Source: Brucella anthropi ATCC 49188 (GTDB lineage Bacteria > Pseudomonadota > Alphaproteobacteria > Rhizobiales > Rhizobiaceae). Taken from it: a DNA stretch of 64,000 nucleotides. The notes under the pieces were generated by a model. The model was given only the letters and a program-made list of their open reading frames with translations, made no database searches and was not told where the DNA came from. Where the stretch lies: the NCBI RefSeq assembly GCF_000017405.1, contig NC_009668.1, forward strand, positions 310,001 through 374,000, given 5' to 3'. Of the stretch, positions 27,488 through 36,919 are shown in pieces; position 1 is the stretch's first letter, and each line of letters begins with the position of its first letter. Made by a program: the position numbers and the translations under genes.

Positions 27488-27729
27488 TCTGGCCTCTTTA
27501 TTCCTGCGAAGCTCATTGCTAAAAGCGTGCCCATGATGACGGATTTTCGGCTTATCATGACAGCCATACGAATTATTGGCCCGGTCTCCCGCTTTGCCTG
27601 AATGGCTGCTTTGCCAGGCAATATCTGGCGCGGAGGTCCGGGAGCGACCGGCTGTGCTCTACAGCCCCCTGTTTTCTTTGATCCACTTGCCCGCCATCTC
27701 CGGCCGGGGCTTCACAGGCGAATACCCTC
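27488..27729 (+). other. structured leader candidate upstream of ileS
   Basis: This gap holds no gene. Two perfect hairpins stand in series: GCCAG-gcaatat-CTGGC (27613-27629) and GGCTGT-gctct-ACAGCC (27650-27666), followed by CCCCTGTTTTC. They could form the 5' leader of ileS. No T-box (no GGUGGN bulge) is visible. Confidence 0.4.
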
Positions 27730-30642
27730 ATGACTGAGACGACCAAAATCGATTATTCCAAAACCCTTTATCTGCCGCAGACCGAGTTTCCGATGCGTGC
27801 TGGCTTGCCGCAGCGCGAGCCCCTTTTCGTCGAGCGCTGGGAGGGAATGAATCTCTACAAAAAGCTGCGCGAGCAGGCGAAAGACCGCCCGCTTTATGTG
27901 CTGCACGATGGCCCACCCTATGCCAACGGCAATATCCATATCGGCCATGCGCTGAACAAGATCCTCAAGGACGTCATCACCCGCTCGTTCCAGATGCGCG
28001 GTTATAACTCGAACTATGTTCCGGGCTGGGATTGCCACGGCCTGCCGATCGAATGGAAGATCGAGGAAAAATATCGCGCCGAGGGTAAGAACAAGGACGA
28101 AGTGCCGATCAACGAATTCCGCAGGGAATGCCGCGAATTCGCGACCAACTGGATCAAGGTTCAGACGGAAGAGTTCAAGCGCCTTGCCATCCTCGGCGAT
28201 TTCGAAAACCCCTATACGACGATGAACTTCCACGCTGAATCGCGTATCGCTGGCGAGCTTCTCAAATTCGCGGCTTCCGGTCAGCTTTATCGCGGCTCCA
28301 AGCCGGTGATGTGGTCGGTCGTCGAACGCACGGCGCTTGCCGAAGCGGAAGTCGAGTATCACGATGTCGAGTCGGATATGATCTGGGTCAAGTTCCCGGT
28401 CGCCGGCCAGAATGATCTCTCCGGCAGCGATGTTGTGATCTGGACGACCACGCCGTGGACCATTCCCGGCAACCGTGCCGTGTCCTATTCGTCGCGCATC
28501 GAATACGGGCTTTATGAAGTCACGGAAGCCGAGAACGACTTTGGCCCTCGCCCGGGCGAAAAGCTCATCTTCGCCGACAAGCTGGCTGAGGAAAGCTTCG
28601 CCAAGGCAAAGCTTCAGTTCAAGCGCCTGCGCGGTATTTCGGCAGACGAGCTTGGCAAGATCGTCCTCGACCATCCGTTGAAGGGCTTTGGCGGTGGTTA
28701 TGAATTCATCGTGCCGATGCTTGATGGCGACCATGTTACCGATGATGCAGGTACGGGTTTTGTGCATACTGCTCCAAGTCACGGCCGCGAAGACTTTGAG
28801 GCATGGATGAACAATGCCCGCGAACTGGAAGCACGCGGTATAGATCCAAGTATTCCGTTCCCGGTCGGGGATGATGGCTTTTACACCAAGGACGCGCCGG
28901 GCTTCGGTCCTGACCGTGAAGGTGGTCCCGCGCGGGTTATCGACGATAACGGCAAGAAGGGCGACGCCAACAAGTCCGTTGTGGATCAGCTGATCGCACG
29001 CGACAAGCTTTTCGCGCGTGGTCGCCTGAAGCATTCTTATCCGCATTCGTGGCGTTCCAAGAAGCAGGTCATCTTCCGCAACACGCCGCAGTGGTTCGTC
29101 TATATGGACAAAAACCTTGGTGACGGTACGACCTTGCGTTCGCGCGCGCTGAAGGCCATCGACGATACGCGGTTCGTACCGGCTGCCGGTCAGACGCGCC
29201 TGCGTTCGATGATCGAAGGCCGCCCGGACTGGGTGCTTTCGCGCCAGCGCGCCTGGGGTGTACCGATCTGCGTTTTCGTGGATGAAGAAGGCAACATTCT
29301 GCAGGATGATGCAGTCAACAAGCGTATCCTCGATGCTTTTGAGGCAGAGGGGGCGGACGCCTGGTTTGCCGAAGGTGCCCGCGAGCGCTTCCTCGGAAGC
29401 CGTGCCAATGAAGGCTGGACGCAGGTGCGCGACATCCTTGACGTTTGGTTCGATTCCGGTTCGACGCACACCTTCACGCTGGAAGACCGTCCGGATATGA
29501 AGTGGCCAGCTGATGTTTATCTGGAGGGCTCTGACCAGCATCGCGGTTGGTTCCATTCGTCGCTGCTGGAAAGCTGCGGTACGCGTGGCCGGGCACCATA
29601 TAATGCCGTCGTGACCCATGGTTTCACTATGGATGAGCACGGCAAGAAGATGTCGAAGTCGCTCGGTAATACGGTCACGCCGCAGGATGTCATCAAGGAA
29701 TCCGGTGCGGATATCCTGCGTCTTTGGGTCATGACGACCGATTATTGGGAAGATCAGCGCCTCGGCAAGAGCATCATCCAGACTAACATCGACGCTTATC
29801 GCAAGTTGCGCAACACGATCCGCTGGATGCTGGGCACGCTCGCTCACGATAAAGGCGAAAATCTTCCCTATGCGAATTTGCCGGAACTTGAGCGCCTGAT
29901 GCTGCACCGGTTGACTGAATTGGATGAAGTTGTTCGCTCTGGATATGATGCTTTCGACTTCAAGCGCATCGCTCGCACGCTTATCGACTTCATGAATGTC
30001 GAGCTCTCGGCCTTCTATTTCGATATCCGCAAGGACGCGCTTTACTGCGATGCGCCGTCGAGCGTTCGCCGTAAGGCAGCGTTGCAGACTGTGCGTGAAA
30101 TCTTTGATCACTTGACGACCTGGCTGGCGCCAATGCTGCCTTTCACCATGGAAGAAGCTTGGCTCGACCGCTATCCGCAATCGGTTTCGGTTCATGCCGA
30201 GCAGTTCCGGCCGACACCTGCCGAATGGCGGGATGATGTGCTGGCGGAAAAGTGGCGCAAGGTTCGTGCGGTGCGTCGTGTCGTTACTGGCGCTCTGGAA
30301 CTGGAGCGTGCGGATAAGCGCATTGGATCGTCGCTCGAAGCTGCTCCGCTCGTCTACATTTCCGACAAGAGCTTGACCGATTCGCTCGAAGGTCTTGATT
30401 TTGCGGAAATCTGCATCACCAGCGGTATTTCGTTGAGCGATGCGGCTGTACCGGAAGACGCTTTCACGCTTTCTGATGTGAAAGGCGTTGCTGTTGTGCC
30501 CGTACGCGCCGAAGGTGAAAAGTGCGCCCGTTCGTGGCGTTATACGACGGATGTTGGTTCCGATCCCGAGTTTCCCGATGTCTCGGCGCGCGACGCTGCT
30601 GCTCTCCGGGAACTCAAGGCACTCGGCAAGCTTGAAGCTTGA
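27730..30642 (+). CDS. ileS: isoleucyl-tRNA synthetase
   Basis: 970 residues, class I synthetase. HIGH is at 70-73 ([10 protein letters not shown]) and KMSKS at 640-644. The editing domain is present ([23 protein letters not shown]), and the C-terminal part has the anticodon-binding domain. It charges tRNA-Ile and edits valine. It appears monocistronic: a possibly structured leader lies before it and a hairpin follows at 30660. Confidence 0.97.
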   Translation: MTETTKIDYSKTLYLPQTEFPMRAGLPQREPLFVERWEGMNLYKKLREQAKDRPLYVLHDGPPYANGNIHIGHALNKILKDVITRSFQMRGYNSNYVPGWDCHGLPIEWKIEEKYRAEGKNKDEVPINEFRRECREFATNWIKVQTEEFKRLAILGDFENPYTTMNFHAESRIAGELLKFAASGQLYRGSKPVMWSVVERTALAEAEVEYHDVESDMIWVKFPVAGQNDLSGSDVVIWTTTPWTIPGNRAVSYSSRIEYGLYEVTEAENDFGPRPGEKLIFADKLAEESFAKAKLQFKRLRGISADELGKIVLDHPLKGFGGGYEFIVPMLDGDHVTDDAGTGFVHTAPSHGREDFEAWMNNARELEARGIDPSIPFPVGDDGFYTKDAPGFGPDREGGPARVIDDNGKKGDANKSVVDQLIARDKLFARGRLKHSYPHSWRSKKQVIFRNTPQWFVYMDKNLGDGTTLRSRALKAIDDTRFVPAAGQTRLRSMIEGRPDWVLSRQRAWGVPICVFVDEEGNILQDDAVNKRILDAFEAEGADAWFAEGARERFLGSRANEGWTQVRDILDVWFDSGSTHTFTLEDRPDMKWPADVYLEGSDQHRGWFHSSLLESCGTRGRAPYNAVVTHGFTMDEHGKKMSKSLGNTVTPQDVIKESGADILRLWVMTTDYWEDQRLGKSIIQTNIDAYRKLRNTIRWMLGTLAHDKGENLPYANLPELERLMLHRLTELDEVVRSGYDAFDFKRIARTLIDFMNVELSAFYFDIRKDALYCDAPSSVRRKAALQTVREIFDHLTTWLAPMLPFTMEEAWLDRYPQSVSVHAEQFRPTPAEWRDDVLAEKWRKVRAVRRVVTGALELERADKRIGSSLEAAPLVYISDKSLTDSLEGLDFAEICITSGISLSDAAVPEDAFTLSDVKGVAVVPVRAEGEKCARSWRYTTDVGSDPEFPDVSARDAAALRELKALGKLEA

Positions 30643-30659
30643 TGGAGTTCTGAAAGTTT

Positions 30660-30701
30660 TACCCTCGGCGTTTCATATGTTGGGGGTATTTTCAGAAGGA
30701 A
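30660..30701 (+). terminator. hairpin after ileS
   Basis: TACCCTCGGC pairs with GTTGGGGGTA (G-T pairs allowed), followed by TTTTC. It fits a terminator for ileS. Confidence 0.5.
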
Positions 30702-30896
30702 ACGGGTTGCAATCCTTTCTTCGGACATGGTGAAATACCGATTAACATCGGATTGCCGCATGGGTTGCACTCATGTACAAGGCATTCCTCGGATAATTTC
30801 AAGATCTGCCTTGGAGTTGCCGGTTTCTTCAGTCAAGGCTTGCTTGAGCAAATTTTGGTGAAGATAAAATCGGCAAGCGTAAAAGAAGTGGCGCTA

Positions 30897-31571
30897 ATGA
30901 AGATTGAAGGACGAGTTCTGGTGCTTATGACAGCGATAGCGGGCGTTTCGCTATCCGGCTGCGTTTCTTCGCCAACCTATGGAACCGACAAGACCGCAGG
31001 AGCACAGCTCTTTGACGATGTGTCGAATATGGCGAGCTTCGGACAGGGTAAGAACAAGAAAGAACGGATTGACTACAAGCCTCGCCCCGACCTGGTTCGT
31101 CCGGCTCCGGGGGATAAAGGTCAGTTGCCCGCTCCGCAACAAAGCGTTGTTAGCGCCAACGATCCGAATTGGCCAGAATCGCCGGAACAGCGTCGCAAGC
31201 GTTTGCGTGACGAGATCACGGCAAACCGCGATGATCCGAATTTCGTGTCGCCGGTCGTTCAGGATGGTCCGGTAGCGTCCAACATTCAGGCAGCATTGCC
31301 GCGTGGTAACAGCCGCCGCGAAGATTATGAGTCCCGTACGCCGACATTCGACCCGGCAAAGGTTGCGGCCTACAAGGCTGCACGCCAGCAGCAGGTTCAG
31401 GGTTCCTCCACGACACGCCGTTATTTGAGCGAACCGCCGCTTACTTATCGCGAGCCTGCGTCTACTGCAGCTGTAGGCGAATTGGGTACGGACGAGGCGC
31501 AAAAGGAACGTGAGCGCAAGAAGGCATCCGGCAAATCCAAGGGCTGGCGCGACTATCTGCCTTGGAACTAA
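30897..31571 (+). CDS. predicted lipoprotein, function unknown
   Basis: 224 residues from the ATG at 30897 (AGAAGTGG upstream). The start MKIEGRVLVLMTAIAGVSLSGC is a lipoprotein signal peptide with Cys22 as the lipidated residue. The mature part is hydrophilic, rich in Pro, Arg, Gln and Ser, with PDLVRPAPGDKGQLP and a segment of charged residues RRKRLRDEI, so it is probably extended in the periplasm. I recognise no named domain, though similar proteins seem conserved in Brucellaceae. It is monocistronic, ending at a strong terminator. Confidence 0.7.
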   Translation: MKIEGRVLVLMTAIAGVSLSGCVSSPTYGTDKTAGAQLFDDVSNMASFGQGKNKKERIDYKPRPDLVRPAPGDKGQLPAPQQSVVSANDPNWPESPEQRRKRLRDEITANRDDPNFVSPVVQDGPVASNIQAALPRGNSRREDYESRTPTFDPAKVAAYKAARQQQVQGSSTTRRYLSEPPLTYREPASTAAVGELGTDEAQKERERKKASGKSKGWRDYLPWN

Positions 31572-31597
31572 TCGTTTGCTGAATTTATTTTCTTGAT

Positions 31598-31634
31598 AAT
31601 AAGCCGCAGTAAATAGAATTTACTGCGGCTTATT
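31598..31634 (+). terminator. strong 16-bp hairpin terminator after the lipoprotein gene
   Basis: AATAAGCCGCAGTAAA (31598-31613) and its exact complement (31619-31634) enclose a 5-nt loop. Both flanks are AT-rich. Confidence 0.85.
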
Positions 31635-31790
31635 ATTTCAGTAGTTTTAGTGAATGTTTAATCTGTTTTCTCGCAGGAAAGATTATTAAATATTTTTAAT
31701 GTTGGCAGTTCTGACGTATATTTGATTTCAATCAAAGATTTCTTTCATGCAGATCGTATCATGCCAACTTGGGAAGTAAGGTATGATTTG

Positions 31791-32357
31791 ATGAACGATA
31801 CGAACACTATCTGGGATACGCCGTCGGGATATGGTCTAATCAGTCGATCTCTTCATTGGCTGATGGCTCTCCTGTTTCTTTGGCAGTTTGCGTCAGCAGT
31901 TCTACGCGTCGTGGCTAAAGATACGACGATCTACAATATCTTCTGGTCGGCTCATTACCAGCTTGGTTTCGCGCTTCTGGTGCTTGTACTATTACGCGGG
32001 GTCTGGGGATTGTTGAACTCAGGTCGTCGTCCGCATAAGTCAGGCCATGTCGGCAAACTGGCTAAACTCGGGCATCTCGTTATCTATGGCCTGATGTTCG
32101 CAGTGCCTGCATTGGCTCTGCTGCGCACATATGGCGGCGGGCGAGGCTTCTCATTTCTTGGCATCCGGATTTTCGAGCAGACCGATGTGAAAAATGCCGC
32201 GCTGACCGCTCCGGGCAGCGCATTGCATGGTTTGCTGGGTTGGGGCCTGCTTGTGATAATTGCGGGACACGTTCTGATGGCTCTTATTCATCATTTCATG
32301 CTGCGAGATAATACGCTGCGCTACATGGCTGGACACAAGGCTCTGAGCAGAAGCTAG
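31791..32357 (+). CDS. cytochrome b561
   Basis: 188 residues from the ATG at 31791 (AAGG upstream); an upstream ATG frame to 31722 adds a non-hydrophobic tail. Four helices carry the heme histidines: SRSLHWLMALLF, SAHYQLGFALLV, and the late LHGLLGWGLLVIIAGH. It is a di-heme b-type inner-membrane electron carrier, often passing electrons from quinol to periplasmic oxidants or acting on superoxide. Its stop codon interlocks with the stop of the converging tadA gene. Confidence 0.87.
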   Translation: MNDTNTIWDTPSGYGLISRSLHWLMALLFLWQFASAVLRVVAKDTTIYNIFWSAHYQLGFALLVLVLLRGVWGLLNSGRRPHKSGHVGKLAKLGHLVIYGLMFAVPALALLRTYGGGRGFSFLGIRIFEQTDVKNAALTAPGSALHGLLGWGLLVIIAGHVLMALIHHFMLRDNTLRYMAGHKALSRS

Positions 32358-32827
32358 CGCTTGTCGCGGAAGAAATCCCGCAGGATTTTCTGTGAATCCC
32401 CCTCGGAGAAACCCGCATAAATCTCCGGTACATGGTGGCAGGTGGGCTGCGTATAAAACCGTGGCCCATGTTCAACGCCGCCACCTTTCGGGTCGGAGGC
32501 GCCGTAATAGAGGCGACGTATACGGGCGAAAGAAATGGCGGTTGCACACATCGCGCATGGTTCCAGCGTCACATAAAGATCGCAGTCGACCAGACGTTCG
32601 GATTGTAGGGCTTTTCCAGCCTCACGAATTGCAAGCACTTCGGCATGGGCTGTTACGTCATTGAACTCACGTGTACGATTGCCTGCTCGTGCAATGATCG
32701 TGCCCTGATGCACAATGACTGCGCCAATCGGAACCTCTCCACGTGAACCTGCAGCGCGCGCTTCTGCAAGTGCTATCTCCATGGGGGTAGCCATCTTTGG
32801 GTCCGGGATTTTGGCACTCTTATTCAT
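32354..32827 (-). CDS. tadA: tRNA-specific adenosine deaminase
   Basis: 157 residues from the ATG at 32827; a downstream ATG at 32794 also fits. The deaminase zinc site is His61 and Glu63 (THAEV, catalytic glutamate) with Cys91 and Cys94 (EPCAMC). TadA converts A34 to inosine in tRNA-Arg(ACG), needed to read CGN codons. It is divergent from the pseudouridine synthase gene, so two RNA-modifying genes share the 190-bp gap. Confidence 0.9.
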   Translation of the reverse strand: MNKSAKIPDPKMATPMEIALAEARAAGSRGEVPIGAVIVHQGTIIARAGNRTREFNDVTAHAEVLAIREAGKALQSERLVDCDLYVTLEPCAMCATAISFARIRRLYYGASDPKGGGVEHGPRFYTQPTCHHVPEIYAGFSEGDSQKILRDFFRDKR

Positions 32828-33017
32828 GGCTGTTCCATTTCGTGCATTCTTTCGGAAATTTCGCTCGCAAGCCATGAAGCGATTTGTTACTGCATAATTC
32901 CCGAAATCGAAACCGATTTGCGAACGGATTTATACAGCGTTCCTGTTTCCGGCTGTCCCTTGCCTGTCATTAAAGGTGTAAGGTGACACGGCAGCGCTGC
33001 TGAAAGGCCAATACCAG

Positions 33018-34748
33018 ATGACTAAAGATGATGACAACAAGGATGGCAAGCGTCCGCATGGCCGTGGAGGGCGCTCCGATCGTCCCGCTCGGCCAGATCG
33101 TGACACTCGTCCGCGCCGCGATGACGGCGGACGTGACAAGCCACGTAAATTCGGACCGCGCGACGCCGAGGGGCAAGAGGACACGGGCGAACGTATCGCC
33201 AAGCGTCTGGCACGAGCAGGCATAGCTTCACGCCGTGAAGCGGAAACGATGATCGCTGCTGGCCGTATTGCCGTGAATGGCAAGGTGCTTGAGAGCCCTG
33301 CGGTCAATGTCAAGCGCACGGATATTATTACGGTCGACGGCAAGCCATTGAAGCAGACCGAGCGTACCCGTCTCTGGCTTTATCACAAGCCTGCGGGTCT
33401 TGTGACGACCAATCGCGATCCTGAAGGTCGCCCAACGGTTTTCGAGGCACTGCCTGCCGAGATGCCACGCGTACTTTCAGTTGGTCGTCTCGACATCAAT
33501 ACCGAAGGTCTGTTGCTGCTCACCAATGATGGTGGTCTGTCGCGCGTTCTGGAGCTGCCTTCCACCGGCTGGCTGCGCCGCTATCGCGTTCGCGCCCACG
33601 GCAAGGTCACACAGGTACAGCTTGATGAGCTGAAGAACGGCATTGCCGTCGATGGCGTCTTCTACGGCAGTATTGAAGCAACGCTTGAGCGTGAGCAGGG
33701 TGCCAATGTCTGGATCTCTATCGGATTGCGCGAAGGCAAGAACCGTGAAGTAAAGAATATTCTGGGCGCTCTTGGTCTGACTGTTGGACGTCTTATCCGC
33801 GTTTCATTCGGTCCTTTCCAGCTCGGTGATCTTGAAGAAGGTGCAGTCCGCGAAATCAAGGGACGTATCCTGCGAGATCAGCTTGGTGACAAGTTGATTG
33901 AGGATTCAGGCGCGGATTTCGATGCGCCTGTTCTGAACGAGTTTTCCAATGCCGCTGTTCAGGGACGGACTCGTCGCGACGTGGAAGATGAGGGCGAGGA
34001 AGGCGAACGCCGGCGTGGCCCGCGCGAACGTGAATGGATTTCCAGCAGTCCTCAGCGTCGTCGCGGTCGCGACGACAAGGGAGCCGAAAAGGTTGAACCG
34101 CGTCGTCGCGGAAACGCCAATGTCTGGATGGCTCCAGGTGCGCGTCCAAAGGGCGAAAATGCGGCTGCCAAGCCCGCCCGTGTCGAACGTCAAGTTCCGC
34201 ATCGTTCAGCGAAATTCAGTGGCGATCTGCAGATGCGCCCGCGTCGGGCTGGTGATGAGGAGCAGGGACGCGACGAAGGTGGTGAACGCCGCTATAACAA
34301 GCGACCGGAAGGCCGCTTTGATAAGGACGCTCGTCCACAGCGTCCGCGTCCGGAAGGAAACCGCTCGGAAGAGGGACGTCCAGAGCGCCGTGAGCAGCGT
34401 GAGGATGGACGCAAGGAGCGTCGTCCCGGCAAACGCGAGCGTGCAGAATTGCGCGACGCGGAAGGCCGGACTGTAGAGCACGGTAAGGGCGGCTTCGAGG
34501 GCCGCAAGACGGGAAAGCCGGGCGGACCGCGTGGTGAAGGCCGTTTTGGTGCATCCGATCGCGATACGCGCTCAGGCCCGCGCAGCAGCGGACCGGGTAA
34601 TAAATCTCGTCGTTTTGATGATGGTTCGAAGGATGGACCGCGTCGTGGACCAGGAAACAAGCCGGGTGGTAAACCAGGTGGAAAGCCGGGTGGCAGCAAG
34701 TCAGGCGGTGGCAGAACTGGAGGCGGTGGTGCGGATCGTCGGCGGTAG
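33018..34748 (+). CDS. RluB/RsuA-family pseudouridine synthase with a long Arg/Gly-rich tail
   Basis: 576 residues, more than twice the usual 240-290. Residues 1-55 are a charged leader; an S4 domain covers about 57-105 (RLARAGIASRREAETMI); the RluB/RsuA catalytic domain follows with Asp159 in GRLDINTEGLLL. From about 300 to the end the chain is low-complexity, dominated by Arg, Gly, Glu, Asp and Lys, finishing in PGGKPGGKPGG-type repeats. The enzyme modifies a uridine in 23S or 16S rRNA; the tail probably contacts RNA. Brucellaceae relatives have similar tails. The last 20 bp overlap rsmD. Confidence 0.88.
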   Translation: MTKDDDNKDGKRPHGRGGRSDRPARPDRDTRPRRDDGGRDKPRKFGPRDAEGQEDTGERIAKRLARAGIASRREAETMIAAGRIAVNGKVLESPAVNVKRTDIITVDGKPLKQTERTRLWLYHKPAGLVTTNRDPEGRPTVFEALPAEMPRVLSVGRLDINTEGLLLLTNDGGLSRVLELPSTGWLRRYRVRAHGKVTQVQLDELKNGIAVDGVFYGSIEATLEREQGANVWISIGLREGKNREVKNILGALGLTVGRLIRVSFGPFQLGDLEEGAVREIKGRILRDQLGDKLIEDSGADFDAPVLNEFSNAAVQGRTRRDVEDEGEEGERRRGPREREWISSSPQRRRGRDDKGAEKVEPRRRGNANVWMAPGARPKGENAAAKPARVERQVPHRSAKFSGDLQMRPRRAGDEEQGRDEGGERRYNKRPEGRFDKDARPQRPRPEGNRSEEGRPERREQREDGRKERRPGKRERAELRDAEGRTVEHGKGGFEGRKTGKPGGPRGEGRFGASDRDTRSGPRSSGPGNKSRRFDDGSKDGPRRGPGNKPGGKPGGKPGGSKSGGGRTGGGGADRRR

Positions 34749-35292
34749 GTTCCGCGGGCGTGCGCTCGTAACACCTTCGACCAACGCCATTCGTCCCACC
34801 ACCGATCGCACACGCGAGAGCCTGTTCAACATCCTCGCGCATAATTTCCCCAACAAGGTAGAGGGCGCACGCGTCCTCGACCTATTTGCAGGGACAGGCG
34901 CGCTTGGTCTTGAGGCCCTATCGCGCGGTGCGCGCTACGCGACCTTCGTGGAAGAATCTGCGGAGGGGCGGGGATTGTTGCGTCAGAATATCGAGGCTTT
35001 CAGTCTGCAGGGGCACACCAAGATTTTGCGGCGCGACGCCTGTCAGTTGGGTATCGTCGGTACGATGGAGCCGTTCGACCTGGTTTTTGCCGATCCGCCT
35101 TATGGGCGGCGTATGGGGGAAAAGGCATTTTTGTCTGCACTTCAAGGTGGTTGGCTTAATCCTGACGCACTTTTGGTGCTTGAAGAAGATGCTGAGGCGG
35201 CGCTCGAGCTTGATGAGCGATTCGTCGTGTTGGAAGAGCGCAACTACGGGGGCACGATTATTCGGCTGATCCAGTTGAAAGCCGCCGGTTGA
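34729..35292 (+). CDS. rsmD: 16S rRNA (guanine966-N2)-methyltransferase
   Basis: 187 residues from a GTG at 34729, 5 nt after GGAGG at 34719-34723; the open frame reaches 34531 but the family starts at MRIVGGRFRG. SAM motif I is DLFAGTGALG (51-60) and the catalytic DPPY is at 122-125. RsmD methylates G966 of 16S rRNA during 30S assembly. Its start lies inside the Gly-rich end of the pseudouridine synthase gene, so the two are coupled. Confidence 0.92.
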   Translation: MRIVGGRFRGRALVTPSTNAIRPTTDRTRESLFNILAHNFPNKVEGARVLDLFAGTGALGLEALSRGARYATFVEESAEGRGLLRQNIEAFSLQGHTKILRRDACQLGIVGTMEPFDLVFADPPYGRRMGEKAFLSALQGGWLNPDALLVLEEDAEAALELDERFVVLEERNYGGTIIRLIQLKAAG

Positions 35293-35377
35293 ATTAGCGG
35301 ACGCTTCTGTTCGCATAAAAATTGAAATGCTGCCCGGAAAAACGGGCGGGAATGAAACCGATTGGAGATGTCGCTTG

Positions 35378-36919
35378 GTGAATAACCCCTCACTCCGGCG
35401 CTTGCTGTTGTCCACCGCCTTGGGTTTCGTGCTGGCTTTACCGGTGGCAAGCGGTGCAGTCCGGGCAGAAAGCCAACCTGCCGCTGCCGCCGAAACGCAA
35501 CCAGCGCCCGTGTCGCCCCCAGTCGCTGAACAAACAGCGCTTCCAGAAATCATCCAGTCGGATGGGGTCAGTCATTTCACATTGCCAAATGGTCTGGAAG
35601 TGGTTGTCATCCCCGATCATCGCGCTCCAGTCGTGACCCAGATGATCTGGTACCATGTAGGGTCGGCCGATGAAGCGCCCGGCGTTTCAGGTATCGCGCA
35701 TTTCCTCGAACATCTGATGTTCAAGGGTACGAAGAACCACCCAGCTGGCGAGTTTTCGGCGAAAGTCGCCTCCATCGGCGGGCAAGAAAACGCCTTCACC
35801 TCCTATGATTATACGGCCTATTTCCAGCGGGTATCTCCCGAAGCGCTGGAAATGGTGATGCAGTTCGAGTCGGACCGGATGGAAAATCTGGTGCTCAATG
35901 AAGAAGCGGTGAAAACCGAACGGGATGTCATTCTGGAAGAACGCCGGATGCGAGTTGATTCCAATCCGGCTTCCATGCTGATGGAGAATAGCGACGCTGT
36001 TCTTTTCTATAACCATCCTTATCGCAAGCCTGTAATTGGCTGGCAGCAGGAAATGGAAAAGCTAAGCCTCAAGAACGCCATCGACTTTTATCAGCAATAT
36101 TACACACCGAATAATGCAACGCTCATCATCGCTGGAGACGTTTCACCGGAACGCGTACGCGAGCTGACGTTGAAGACATGGGCAAAGGTGCCGAAACGCG
36201 CCGAAGTTCTGCCGCGTGAGCGTCCTCAGGAGCCCGCGAAGCACGCCGCCCGCGTCGTGACGTTGCACGATGAGCGTGTAAGCACCCCCTCATTCCGTGT
36301 GTCGTGGCTTGTTCCTTCCTATGCGAACGAAAAACGGTTTCCGAATGTAAAACCAGGGGATGCCCCCGCCCTTGATCTACTGAGCGAAATTCTCGGCGGT
36401 TCGTTGCGTTCACGCCTTTATCAGGAATTGATCGTCAAGCAGGGTATCGCTGCCAATACTGGCGCGAGCTATGGTGGCGATGCGCTTGATGACGGCACGT
36501 TTTCTGTATATGGCGCGCCGCGCAATGGCGCGACGCTTGGCGATGTCGAAAAAGCCGTTGAAGCCGAAGTGGCACGGATCATCAAAGACGGCGTAAGCCA
36601 GACCGAGCTCGATCAAGCTCGCAATCGTTTCCTGAAAGCGGTTATCTTTGCACGCGACAGCCAGACAGGTATGTCCCGGATTTATGGCTCGTCGCTGTCT
36701 GTTGGGCAAACGGTTGACGATATCCAGAAATGGCCGGAGGTCATCAAGGGTGTGACAGTCGATCAGATCAAGGATGTGGCGACGCGTTATCTCGTTAAAG
36801 ACCAATCGGTAACGAGTTACCTGCTTCCTCCGGACGCCGAGCCGGAGAGCGCTCGCGAGAACCCGGATGCGTCAGCGGGAAGCGCCGGGGCCAATGGTGC
36901 GGGAGGAGCGATCCAGTGA
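35378..36919 (+). CDS. M16-family zinc protease, catalytic subunit
   Basis: 513 residues from the GTG at 35378 (or TTG at 35375), preceded by GGAG at 35364. An N-terminal signal sequence (LLLSTALGFVLALPVASGAVRA) sends it to the periplasm. The inverted zinc motif HFLEH has His108, Glu111, His112, with a further Glu in the ERDVILEERR stretch. M16 peptidases degrade short peptides. The second gene starts at its stop (GTGA overlap) and lacks the motif, so the two likely form an active/inactive heterodimer. Confidence 0.9.
   Translation: MNNPSLRRLLLSTALGFVLALPVASGAVRAESQPAAAAETQPAPVSPPVAEQTALPEIIQSDGVSHFTLPNGLEVVVIPDHRAPVVTQMIWYHVGSADEAPGVSGIAHFLEHLMFKGTKNHPAGEFSAKVASIGGQENAFTSYDYTAYFQRVSPEALEMVMQFESDRMENLVLNEEAVKTERDVILEERRMRVDSNPASMLMENSDAVLFYNHPYRKPVIGWQQEMEKLSLKNAIDFYQQYYTPNNATLIIAGDVSPERVRELTLKTWAKVPKRAEVLPRERPQEPAKHAARVVTLHDERVSTPSFRVSWLVPSYANEKRFPNVKPGDAPALDLLSEILGGSLRSRLYQELIVKQGIAANTGASYGGDALDDGTFSVYGAPRNGATLGDVEKAVEAEVARIIKDGVSQTELDQARNRFLKAVIFARDSQTGMSRIYGSSLSVGQTVDDIQKWPEVIKGVTVDQIKDVATRYLVKDQSVTSYLLPPDAEPESARENPDASAGSAGANGAGGAIQ

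Noticed and set aside
27488..27729. T-box riboswitch before ileS
   Set aside because: No T-box sequence, specifier loop or antiterminator is visible, and such elements are not expected in alphaproteobacteria.
27712..30195. Very long open frame on the minus strand, opposite ileS
   Set aside because: It is antisense to a clearly conserved ileS and has no protein family features; it is a by-product of codon bias in the real gene.
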